A stretch of 64,000 nucleotides of DNA from NCBI GenBank assembly GCA_035079385.1, contig JAVHKY010000054.1, positions 1,766,001 through 1,830,000 on the forward strand, read 5' to 3'. The notes beneath the pieces are model-generated. The model was not told the origin of the DNA. It ran no database searches and saw nothing but the letters and a program-made list of their open reading frames with translations. Position numbers and translations under genes: made by a program. Of the stretch, positions 56,601 through 64,000 are shown one piece after another. How positions within the stretch are numbered: position 1 is the first letter of the stretch; each line of letters opens with the position of its first letter. The stretch comes from Aspidiotus rigidus. Lineage: Eukaryota; Arthropoda; Insecta; Hemiptera; Diaspididae.

Positions 56601-57231
56601 GTGCGCTAATGAACCTGAGATTCTAGCGGATATAGAAGAGGAGATTATAAAGGGTCACAGTCCTTTAATAATTGGAGAGTCAGAAACTATAAAAACTTTA
56701 GGAACCCTATGGTTACCTAATAAAGATGCATTTGTTTTTCGCTTTGCTAAGGAAACTAATGCAATGGCTAGAACAAAAAGAGAGATTCTATCAGCAAGTG
56801 CAGGCTTCTATGATGTCCTAGGACTTTGTGGTCCAGTAATAGTTACTGCAAAGCTTTTCATGCAGTTTCTATGGATTTTACGCCATGCCTCAACAGACCA
56901 CAATAGTAGTGTAGGGAAGGATTTAATACAAGAAACGCGCGAGACAGGCCAAAAGGGTCAAATTTATTGCTGGAATGATGAACTTCCTGAAGAAGCATTA
57001 ACCAAATGGAGGGAATTTGCACAAGGTCTTTATCTCTTAGACAATTTTGAAATTCCTCGCTTTATCTCATTCACAAAAACTAATTTATGCTTTGAACTGC
57101 ATGGATTTGCTGATGCCTCATCAAGGGCATATGGAGCAGTAATTTACAGTCGAGTGATCGACAGTTTTGGAGACGTTAAAGTAAATTTATTATGTTCTAA
57201 ATCTAGAATAGCTCCAATTGTTAGCAGCTGA
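53695..57231 (+). CDS. BEL/Pao gag-protease-reverse transcriptase polyprotein
   Basis: A frame of 1178 residues; the ATG at 53710 is an alternative start. Residues about 1-60 are serine/acid-rich. Residues about 152-300 are the gag-like DUF1759 region (ALDVPKFSGAIEKWAAFKAD). Zinc motifs follow (CAMCGEGHYLNKC at about 371, then a cysteine cluster to 450). The A17-type protease has FLDNGSQVHF at about 521. The reverse transcriptase (about 800-1000) has VFNASM, VADVKKMYRM and the catalytic YVDD at about 934. RNase H starts with GFADASSRAYGAVIY at about 1138. The frame stops at 57231 in the middle of RNase H, where other family members continue; the remainder lies in the next frame. It would make virus-like particles and copy element RNA if the frame were whole. 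Confidence 0.92.
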   Translation: MRTFPMSSDSETTPLNEVSQMETDENKTDDNNTSNTTKQSSSTSSANISNEINDVSSNKLSTLIFEVQFIRDITDEATTKETAKAYLNDLSLLKARYDNIVIVGQGQTIDFNERKEFLSAYRDAREKLLRIVGIDNTLPSPSCGHPQEDRIFKLPALDVPKFSGAIEKWAAFKADFLHLISDSRIKKSERAKQRYLMMALQDDAEKLIQNLKEGSFEECWSIVCQTYDQPFRRVHAHLEALFKKGNQSQPLRTLLVDHRQHASGLRSALDELEISAYDMVVIASFLDKTSPATRLSWEKEVGNKGSGHCTLKNFYEFMEKECGALERAGKGQRSCSAPPHQKAGSSTPIKRGIAAAAASKSKPKRSKKIPLCAMCGEGHYLNKCPKFMDMNKEERMKFVAENSVCRICLCKSCKGVETAKNCSFKFLMCPCGGLHNGMLHQRSKESRGNNTGESLDLLINTNILDVDSFNPEMSSESNTISLGLVNPVVANSLKMHVEIEALLTTALVKVRVNDKVLEARAFLDNGSQVHFATTELVKILNAEVVETQCQIDGIFGSAGSIAKEAILVIESCYTNFKISIPALVVDNILNSHIPTDYFEIDSWRIPSWVQLADPQFNTPAGINLLLGLQVFWKILGSKKLCLRSSLPELRESELGWLVAGDLQVTARAENTFVYCAKETDHQLLRTIEKFWIVESLETLNPPFTNEEKECERIFTETTFRRADGRFVVTLPFKESPTVLGESRTQALNRFYALEKRLANNSALKRDYVSCMEEYIQLDHMKEIKETSNESIPSYYIPHHAVIKPSSTSSPVRVVFNASMPTTSGLSLNDILMAGPVVQPSLFSTMLRFRTHKYCFVADVKKMYRMVRLHQSCTPLQRIFWRKSPEEELKVYELQTVTFGTKTAPYLATRCFKELALNYSESYPAAKSVLLNDFYVDDVLSGADDIDAAKTIINELRKLLGLAGFELTKWCANEPEILADIEEEIIKGHSPLIIGESETIKTLGTLWLPNKDAFVFRFAKETNAMARTKREILSASAGFYDVLGLCGPVIVTAKLFMQFLWILRHASTDHNSSVGKDLIQETRETGQKGQIYCWNDELPEEALTKWREFAQGLYLLDNFEIPRFISFTKTNLCFELHGFADASSRAYGAVIYSRVIDSFGDVKVNLLCSKSRIAPIVSS

Positions 57232-59212
57232 ATTATTAGCCAAACTAATTCACAAAGTTAAGATCGACTTGTCGTTAAATATCAAAATTGATAAAATTAG
57301 ATTGTGGTCAGATTCTAAGGTTGCTTTGTCATGGATTGGATCTGAATCCATTAAGTGGAATGTATTTGTAGCACATCGAGTCAGCAATATTCAATCTTTG
57401 ACTGTTTCTTGTATATGGGATTACGTTCAATCCGCTACAAATCCAGCAGACATTTTGTCTCGCGGAGCTTTGCCTCTAGAATTTGTACAGGCCTTTCTGT
57501 GGCATAGTGGATCAGATTGGCTTTCCAATCAAACAACCCCATGGTCAGATTCGATTGAGTACTTACCAAATAACAAAGAACCTTTAGAGCGTAGAGCAAT
57601 AAAGGTTGTGTTTCCAGTGCAGTCTCAAGAAAATAATTTGGAACTGTTTTCCTTGGTAGGAGAGCCTATGACAGGGAAATTCTCTACAGAATTTGGAATC
57701 CGTCAAGGATTCGTCAGACTAGTACGACTAGTAGCGCTCTTGCTTAGGTTCTTACTGAATTGTTCTTCAGTACAGAAACACTTTCCAAAAGGCACTGGCA
57801 TTTTAAAGCCTTACGAATTTCGTAATGCCATAACTTGTCTTGTTAAAATTGCTCAAAAGGAAAACTTTGCTCGTGAAATTAAAGAATTAATGTCTGTAAG
57901 AAACAGTACATCAACTAACAAGATAGAGAATAAAGAGAGACCGTTATTCAAGAGCAAATTAGCTAATTTAAATGCCTTTCTTGACAATCAAGGTATACTT
58001 CGAGTAGGAGGTCGTTTAGAGAATGCAGAACTTTCATACGATGAAAGACATCCAATTATTCTTCATTCTCATCATAAATTGGCAAAACTTATAGTGTGGC
58101 ATGAGCATTTAGCCCATTTACATGCTGGGCCACGACTTTTAAAGTCTGTAGTGCGTAGACGTTATTGGATTCTTGGCTTAAGTAATTTAGTCAAAAAATG
58201 TCTAATAAAATGTCACACTTGCATCACTCTAAAAGCTAAGACACAGGAACAAATAATGGCTAATTTACCTAAGCAGAGATTAGTTCTATTTAAAGTAGCT
58301 TTCAATGTGACAGGAGTTGACTATGCTGGTCCGTTTTCCATCATTGGCAAGGGAGGGAGGCACAAAGTTTTTGTTAAGGCTTACGTAGCAGTATTTGTCT
58401 GTTTCACGACGAAGGCGGTTCATCTGGAACTTGTTTCAGATTTAACCAGTCAAGCATTCTTGGCTGTACTAACCCGCTTTATTTCTCGTCGAGGCATCCC
58501 AGCCGAAATACATTCGGACAATGGCGCAACCTTTGTTGGTGCTAATACAGAGCTACAGAAGTTATATAGCTTCCTAGATGAAAATGCAGAAACCATTAAT
58601 AACTTTGCCGTTGAAAAGGGAATCTCTTGGCATTTTATTCCCGCAAGCACTCCTCATTTTGGGGGTATTTGGGAATCAGCCGTAAAGTCTATGAAAGCTC
58701 ACCTGAAATCAGTTTTATTGAATAGGCGAACGTTTACTTTTGAAGAGTATACAACTTTGCTGACCCAAATAGAGGCTTGTCTTAACTCACGCCCTCTTAC
58801 ACCTCAATCATCTGATCCAGATGATCTAGGAGTTCTGACTCCAGGTCATTTCCTAGTTGGAGGTCCTCTTACAGCACTTCCTAATGAGTCTCTAACTGAT
58901 ATTCCAGAAAATAGAGTCAAACTCTATAAACGACGTGAGCAAGTCGTACAATTTTTCTGGAAACGTTGGTCAAGTGAATATCTTAATACGCTTCAACAAC
59001 GTAACAAGTGGAGAGCTGTTAAGGATGAATTAAAGGTAAATGACCTTGTTCTTATTAAAGAGGACAATACGCCTCCAGCGACATGGAAAAGAGGTAGAAT
59101 TCAAACTTTACACCCAGGTTCAGACGGTCTCAGTAGAGTAGTAACCCTTAAAACAGGTACAGGCTCGTTACAAAGACCAATAGTAAAATTGGTCTACTTA
59201 CCTACTGAGTAA
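57218..59212 (+). CDS. BEL/Pao RNase H remainder and integrase (displaced frame)
   Basis: A frame of 664 residues overlapping the first by 14 bases, in another frame. Residues about 1-90 are the rest of RNase H (LWSDSKVALSWIG, ADILSRG). Residues about 294-332 form the integrase zinc-binding region (HEHLAHLHAG, then CLIKCHTC). The integrase core has VDYAGPF at about 367, HSDNGATF at about 431 and GGIWESAVK at about 482, giving the D, D and E of the active site. Residues about 568-658 match the C-terminal DUF5641 region. The first ATG is unlikely to be a natural start. This is the downstream half of one polyprotein separated by a small frame-changing lesion; programmed frameshifting is not usual at this point in the family. 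Confidence 0.9.
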   Translation: MLAAELLAKLIHKVKIDLSLNIKIDKIRLWSDSKVALSWIGSESIKWNVFVAHRVSNIQSLTVSCIWDYVQSATNPADILSRGALPLEFVQAFLWHSGSDWLSNQTTPWSDSIEYLPNNKEPLERRAIKVVFPVQSQENNLELFSLVGEPMTGKFSTEFGIRQGFVRLVRLVALLLRFLLNCSSVQKHFPKGTGILKPYEFRNAITCLVKIAQKENFAREIKELMSVRNSTSTNKIENKERPLFKSKLANLNAFLDNQGILRVGGRLENAELSYDERHPIILHSHHKLAKLIVWHEHLAHLHAGPRLLKSVVRRRYWILGLSNLVKKCLIKCHTCITLKAKTQEQIMANLPKQRLVLFKVAFNVTGVDYAGPFSIIGKGGRHKVFVKAYVAVFVCFTTKAVHLELVSDLTSQAFLAVLTRFISRRGIPAEIHSDNGATFVGANTELQKLYSFLDENAETINNFAVEKGISWHFIPASTPHFGGIWESAVKSMKAHLKSVLLNRRTFTFEEYTTLLTQIEACLNSRPLTPQSSDPDDLGVLTPGHFLVGGPLTALPNESLTDIPENRVKLYKRREQVVQFFWKRWSSEYLNTLQQRNKWRAVKDELKVNDLVLIKEDNTPPATWKRGRIQTLHPGSDGLSRVVTLKTGTGSLQRPIVKLVYLPTE

Positions 59213-59767
59213 AGCTATCATCATCAATTAAGCATTCGACTTATGAGACTTGTTAACACTTTAACAATGATTGTTTGACAGATGGGAATGGAAAAGAAGC
59301 GGCAAATTAATTCTCGGTCAAATATTACGACAGTAAACTCGAAAAATGTATTGTTAAGAATATTATAACTCAGTAGCGATTATGTAATTCTTCGAGTTGA
59401 TGTTAATTTATTTATATTTGCCTTAAAAGTGCTGATGGCGATACGACTAGTCAAGAGATGAACGGTACTAATCTCTCTCAGCCCTTCTCCTTGAAGAAAT
59501 GAATTAAAACTAGACAGGTAGGTCTATTGAGACCTTAGCTTCATATGTACCGATGAAGCGGGACAGAATCGCCATGTCCTATAATTTAGATAACTTCTTT
59601 ATCAAATATCCTTCCCAGTCACTGTCACAAAACCTGTCGTCGGATTATTAACCATAGTTTATTAGTACGAACTATCTGGTCAATCCTTTAGTCTCAAATC
59701 ATTAGTGATTAGTCGAATTATCAAGTTTGGCTTAATGTAGCGAGCACATTGTTTGAACAGAGTGTTC
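59213..59767. other. BEL/Pao 3' internal non-coding region
   Basis: About 550 bases between the integrase stop and the purine tract. No open frame of note and no envelope-like gene. Confidence 0.6.
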
Positions 59768-59780
59768 AAAGGGGGGAGGA
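59768..59780 (+). promoter_or_regulatory. Polypurine tract of the BEL/Pao element
   Basis: AAAGGGGGGAGGA lies directly before the 3' LTR, the expected plus-strand priming site in reverse transcription. Confidence 0.88.
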
Positions 59781-60220
59781 TGGATAAATCTGCTGCTTAA
59801 TTTCACTGATACGATTCCTGATCGTATTTCATTGTACTACAAGTGAAATTTTGTATAGTCTGAAGAACCCTTTTTACCTGAGCTTAGACCGAACAATAGA
59901 TTGAAAGAGAAAGTTAATCGAACCTATTAGTACATGACGACCGGCAAACAAGAGTTCTGGACAAATCAGTCTTCCACTTTTCGTCTATCGAGACCGTTCC
60001 CGGAGAGTAAGCTCGCAGAGGATATTAGCTCTTTCGTTACGGCGTTCGCGGAGTTACTAGTTAATTCTCGGTCAAGTATGGCGCGATAAACCTTTCGATA
60101 TCTGATAGTCTCTCAAGGTACCTTCAGGCAGAATTAGGAAGAAAAACATTTGAACCAAAACCACCCAGATGATGACCCGTACGGGTAAGTTCGGGTAAGT
60201 AAACTCTTACGTACTAAACA
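59781..60220 (+). repeat. BEL/Pao 3' LTR
   Basis: A 440-bp copy of 53045-53484 with A instead of C at 60006. It is followed by TG and then the host duplication CGAAGTCCCCT. Confidence 0.93.
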
Positions 60221-60233
60221 TGCGAAGTCCCCT

Positions 60234-60480
60234 AGATTGAATTGTCTCATACCATTCCAATACAATAGCGAGACAGGGGGCGAACGAGCGGAGCGAATTC
60301 GCGCTACGTCATATTTCTCATAGAAGACTTATAGGACGCCAAGATAGGTAAAGGGGTAAACAAATAATATCTCACGAACACTTGTCCCAGTAGAAGCCTA
60401 GACTGAAATATTTCAAGATGACTGATAAAATATAAAAGACATGGAACATGATTTTCATTTATTTGGCTATGCCAGAAAAT
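60234..60480. repeat. Dispersed repeat R-B, copy 3
   Basis: It continues the host sequence interrupted by the BEL/Pao element. TTGAATTGTCTCATACCATT matches 52757-52776, and ACGCCAAGATAGGTAAAGGG matches 52886-52905. Confidence 0.6.
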
Positions 60481-60663
60481 TTTTTTTCGATCTTCGGAAA
60501 TGTTGTACAGAAGGGTTCAACAAAAGGCGCTATCGGAACAGAATCCTGAATTTTGGCTCCAGAAGACGAGAGTAAAAGAGAGTCGCAAAAACCGCGGTAC
60601 AAGTAACAAATGTGTAAGCGACAGGGCAAAAAGATTTGCCGTGGACAGTAATATCGGTCGAAG

Positions 60664-61980
60664 CCTTCCCGTGCATTTACCCGAACACTTTTTCCCGAAT
60701 GACATTAACCCCAATTGTTTTTTATCCGAATTACATTTTCCCGAATGATTTTTTACCCGACAAAGTTTTACCTGAAAAAAATTTCCCGAATGTTGCTTTT
60801 TCAGAAAAATTCTTCCCCCGAAAAATTTGTACCTGAAAAAAATTACCCGAATGTTTACTTTTCCAACCCACTCTCCGGCGGTCCCTGCTCCAATCATGGA
60901 TTACTTCAACCAAAGCAGAAGCCATGAACGTAGAAAGGCAACACCGCATTCGGCCCACGCATTTACATGTAAAACACCTCTCTCATGAAAAAATCGAGTT
61001 GACCCTTATTTAAAGGAAATTTCACAAGCTACAACTTTTGTTCTTTTCGATTTTTTCAAAAACTCAATATTTTCTTAAGAAACAGACGCTCAAAGAGTTT
61101 CTCCCCATAAGAGCAATGTAAAAGTCGGCCCACGGTTGTGCAGTTGCCAATTTTACGTTCATGGCTTCTAACTATAGGAGGCTTTGCTTCAACAAAACAT
61201 ACGTAACGGGTCGGCCGGCTGTACGTGCGAGGCGAACAGGGGGAAGAGGAGGAAGAGGAGGAGGTTCGCAGTCGTCGCAGCAAACAGCAATACCACGAAG
61301 ATATGAACCGAAACTTTGGAGCCATTATGCAGCTGCTGTCCACAAAATTCCACCGCACTAATAATACAGCTGAAGGCTGGCACAACCGATTTGGCCTTGT
61401 CGTCTCCAAGAACCACCCTGACTTGTACTCATGCTTACTCGAGTTCCAAAAAGAGCAGGCATATACTGAATCCAGTCTGTCGGATTTAGCTCTGGGAAAA
61501 CGGATAAAAGCCTCTCCAAAACGGCAGTGGACCACATTGCAACAACGCATACAGGACATGGCATTAGAGTACGAGGTCCACAAGGATGCCGGGACAGTAT
61601 TAGATTACCTTCGGACGTTGGCACATAACATTGTCCTTCATTGAGAAGTGTTAGCCTAGGCAAAAATGAAATAAAAATGCTTCATTTCATGTCTTTCTGA
61701 GCACTGCTCGTTTTAAGACGTGTACTGCAATATTGAGGAAATAAAAACATGTCGGAGTATAAAAGGTTTAATGACCTGCATTTTTCAAAATTTTTCAGGA
61801 ACAAAAATTCAGGATAATGTACTTCCAGGTTAAAATCATTCGGGAAAAGAAAAATCGGGATAATGTGTTCAGGTCATAATTATTCGGGAAAATGTAATTC
61901 GGACTAAAAACCATTCGGGAAAATGTAATTCGGATTAAAAACGATTCGGGAAAACGTGTTCGGGTAAATGCACGGGAATC
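60664..61980 (+). mobile_element. MULE-like DNA transposon, 1317 bp, long subrepeated ends
   Basis: The left end reads CCTTCCCGTGCATTTACCCG, and the complement of the right end reads GATTCCCGTGCATTTACCCG. Both arms, about 190 bp, consist of spaced CCCGAA(T) units such as ATTTTCCCGAATGATTTT. CGGTCGAAG (60655-60663 and 61981-61989) flanks it, a 9-bp target duplication as usual for Mutator-like elements. The unoccupied site is visible in PLE-8 near 48058. It carries the end of a transposase-like gene. Confidence 0.8.
61140..61644 (+). pseudogene. MULE-type transposase C-terminal fragment
   Basis: An arginine/glycine-rich stretch (RARRTGGRGGRGG) and RYEPKLWSHYAAAVHK in one frame (61161-61361) are followed, after a shift near 61345, by RTNNTAEGWHNRFGLVVSKN, HPDLYSCLLEFQKEQAYTES and LALGKRIKASPKRQW (61345-61520). 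The W-x-x-Y...TNN-x-x-E-x-WH-x-RF pattern is the C-terminal part of Mutator-like transposases, as found with FLYWCH zinc fingers in insects. The catalytic core is absent. The 9-bp target duplication and long inverted ends support the assignment. Confidence 0.72.
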
Positions 61981-62099
61981 CGGTCGAAGTATCTTTCCTC
62001 TAGATGGCAAATTTATGGACGCCGTCTCTGTTGGAGTTATCAAACCCAAGTAATTAATAGATGAACCACCAACTTCCAAGGTACCTAATTGCGTGATAC

Positions 62100-64000
62100 A
62101 AGAGGGGCTGCAGCAAGCAAACGTTCCAAAGCTATGCAGATCTACAAAATACTTCCCTGGGAAGGGTAGAGAGTTCCAAATAAATATATTGTTCTATTCT
62201 GCTTACTGGTTGGCTGGACCGGGGCCCAGAGAGCAATGAGATTTCAGATTCCTTGCTTTACAAAATTCGTTTTTTTTTGCGACGTTCACGATAGATTCAT
62301 TCGGAACGTTTATGAAGTTGATGTTTAGTCGAAGAAAATCAAAGTGTATCACATACAAGTCGTAAGCATTTTATTTGAGCGGAAAATCCTGAAAACCATA
62401 TTGAAAATGCAATATAGTGTACAGTTCTCTATTTGCTTATCATCCATCCTACCTTATTACATATTATTACTATTATTATTATTATTATTGTCATTGCAGA
62501 TATTACTGAATACTTTTATACACGAGTAAGCTATTGTACGTATCCTGAATCCGTCTCGTTACGCTACAAAAATTTTTCTATTTTGAAAAGTATGCGACCG
62601 TAAAATTTACCCGTTCGGTCAAGAACCAGGACCCAATTCATTCAGGTCAAAATCCTCTTTAGGGACATACCCGAACAAAATCCATGCGGATGCGAACTTT
62701 GCGGATAAATAAGCGCTTCATTTGTGGAGATTACTTTTCTTTTTGTTTCTTTCTGTTTTCCTTACTAAGCGATCAAGAATGGTCAAGAAGTTATGAAAAT
62801 ACTTGCTGACTTTCTAGCTACATTCTATATGAGAAGATGAAGTCGAAATAAAGTAGGACTGTTTTTGGAAAATATACATTTCTTCATCAATATTTTTATA
62901 GAAAATAATCTATTATTTGCAAGTGCACGATGAGAGATTTTCTTTTTGTTTTCCTGATGTGATAGAGAAAAGACAGAACCATCAACGTTGCATTCTATAG
63001 AAGTATGAATAAAATTTATTGTCGTAGTTTAAATTATGTATATAGCTTACGTCAGAGAGAATATAATTTTTATATTTTGTTATTAAAATGTCAATCATTA
63101 ATAAACATTATGCTGCAGGAATCTTTGCAGACGTACATAGTACTGTAATTCACGAGCTCTTATTTTAAACGAAAGAATCGGGTCAGTTCTAAGGAATATA
63201 ACGTGCTTCACAGACGTGTATATTTTATTGAAGAGCTGATTTCGTATTTGATTGGCGTCGTTATCGATAAATCAAGTTGAGTGAAAGATTAATCATATTC
63301 ACGTCCAATAATTCAGTGTACACAATAATAATAGGTACCTCCATTTGTGAAGAGAATTTCCTCGCTCGTTTACCCGAGAGGAAGGAAATTTTGGATTGAA
63401 TTGCGATGCAAACTACGGGCACTAATAATAACAAGTTAAAAAGTCAGCAATTTGTTCTGATAATATAATTTTCTTCATTTTTACAAAGAAGAAGAAAAAA
63501 AAAAGGGGGCGAAAGTGGGAAAACAGGAAAGAAGGAAGCCGATGAAACGTTGAAAATGTGTGAAGTCTTGGCGAGAGGTTCGAATCGTTCGATCTGTCTC
63601 GTAAATCTAAACGGTTTCATTACGTACAATTTTTTATTACCTCGTAAAAATAAAAAATGACGAAGTTCGAGTGCACACACTGTAATTTAATCCTTTAGTT
63701 GCACTGCTGCCCCAAGAACACTTTTCTTTTCGTCTTGTTACTCGTGTCAAAAACTTTTGCTTAATATAATTTATAAATTGTGGTGCATAACATTTACAGG
63801 TATACCGACGACACCCCGGGCCACGTGAATTATTCAAATAAGTATGGACAAGTTGAATAATGTTATAAGAAAATGTGTGGAAAAAATTACAAAAGAGTTG
63901 AAAAATGTATACGTGGTCGTTGATGGATTCCAGCAGGCGTTATTCTAGCTTTCTCGAACACAGAATGATCCGCCCCTAGAAATCAACATAGAGCAGTACG
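62100..64000. other. No gene seen; ATT microsatellite
   Basis: Unique AT-rich sequence with an ATT microsatellite at 62463-62490. Minus-strand frames at 63444-63837 show no recognisable motif, and I found no exon chain. It may be intronic or intergenic host DNA. Confidence 0.4.

Larger units (their letters stand above)
53034..60233 (+). mobile_element. BEL/Pao LTR retrotransposon, young copy
   Basis: Two 440-bp LTRs, a long gag-pol frame, a second frame with integrase, a purine tract before the right LTR and a host duplication CGAAGTCCCCT at both edges (53034-53044 and 60223-60233). I count one base difference between the LTRs (53270 C, 60006 A), which implies a recent insertion. The polymerase frame is broken once, between 57200 and 57231. 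It sits inside a minisatellite unit next to repeat R-B. Confidence 0.92.
60597..62095 (-). pseudogene. PLE-9: small Penelope scrap split by a MULE-like element
   Basis: 60600-60663 aligns on the minus strand with the PLE-8 region around 48030-48065 (CCGTGGACAGTAATATCGGT). 61981-62090 continues it, encoding EVGGSSINYLGL. The split falls inside CGGTCGAAG, which is duplicated. Only about 170 bp of Penelope sequence remains. Confidence 0.75.

Noticed and set aside
57218..57231. Programmed frameshift between the two BEL/Pao frames
   Set aside because: The overlap lies inside RNase H, not at a gag/pol border, and no slippery heptamer is evident. A small lesion is the simpler reading.
59213..59767. 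Envelope-like gene that would make the BEL/Pao element infectious
   Set aside because: The 550 bases between integrase and the purine tract contain no substantial open frame.
63570..63600. GGTTCGAATCG as a tRNA B box
   Set aside because: No A box at the proper distance and no cloverleaf can be drawn around it.

Overview
This window is eukaryotic, most likely insect, DNA. It has spliced genes with canonical GT/AG introns, no operons, AT-rich intergenic sequence and many animal-type mobile elements. These are Penelope-like elements (PLEs) with GIY-YIG domains, R1-type, Jockey/CR1-type and other non-LTR elements, a BEL/Pao LTR element, a copia scrap, a MULE and several small inverted-repeat elements. 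Fragments of a very AT-rich mitochondrial genome fit an insect, perhaps a hymenopteran. The order is inference.

The only host-like genes I can build are a small paralogous family on the minus strand. S1 (963-6424) and S2 (11910-12967) are three-exon genes for secreted proteins of 111 and 113 residues: signal peptide, acidic helical middle, short coiled coil. Exon lengths and intron phases match. A third, orphan last exon lies at 18902-18979. I do not recognise the family. A second gene-like region (34361-35760) is a scrambled AAA-ATPase-like/PD-(D/E)XK nuclease gene with a predicted signal peptide. It is broken by a 44-bp duplication, an internal deletion and an inversion.

Layout. 1-13 kb: S1, whose second intron holds a nested fold-back element and PLE-1; a TTAA-flanked element carrying a 46-bp minisatellite; a head-to-head PLE pair; S2. 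13-27 kb: three nuclear mitochondrial fragments (cox2/atp6, nd6-like, nd5), two copies of a 258-bp MITE, an internally inverted LINE, a 216-bp near-perfect palindrome with a hammerhead-ribozyme-like motif on each arm, simple tandem repeats, a copia remnant, a 5'-truncated LINE and a TA-flanked inverted-repeat element. 27-46 kb: an R1-clade LINE, PLE fragments around the AAA/nuclease pseudogene, a minisatellite, and a second R1 copy interrupted by a 583-bp fold-back element with an 8-bp target duplication. 46-64 kb: PLE-8 (longest PLE frame), a Jockey-like LINE fragment, a young BEL/Pao element whose 440-bp LTRs differ at one position, and a MULE-like element with long subrepeated terminal inverted repeats inside a PLE scrap.

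The long unique stretches (27.1-28.9, 39.6-41.8, 45.6-47.0, 50.5-52.4, 62.1-64.0 kb) show no gene I can support. Almost every reverse transcriptase here is broken. The structures most worth following up are the ribozyme palindrome, the secreted gene family, the AAA/nuclease gene and the inverted-repeat elements with exact target duplications.
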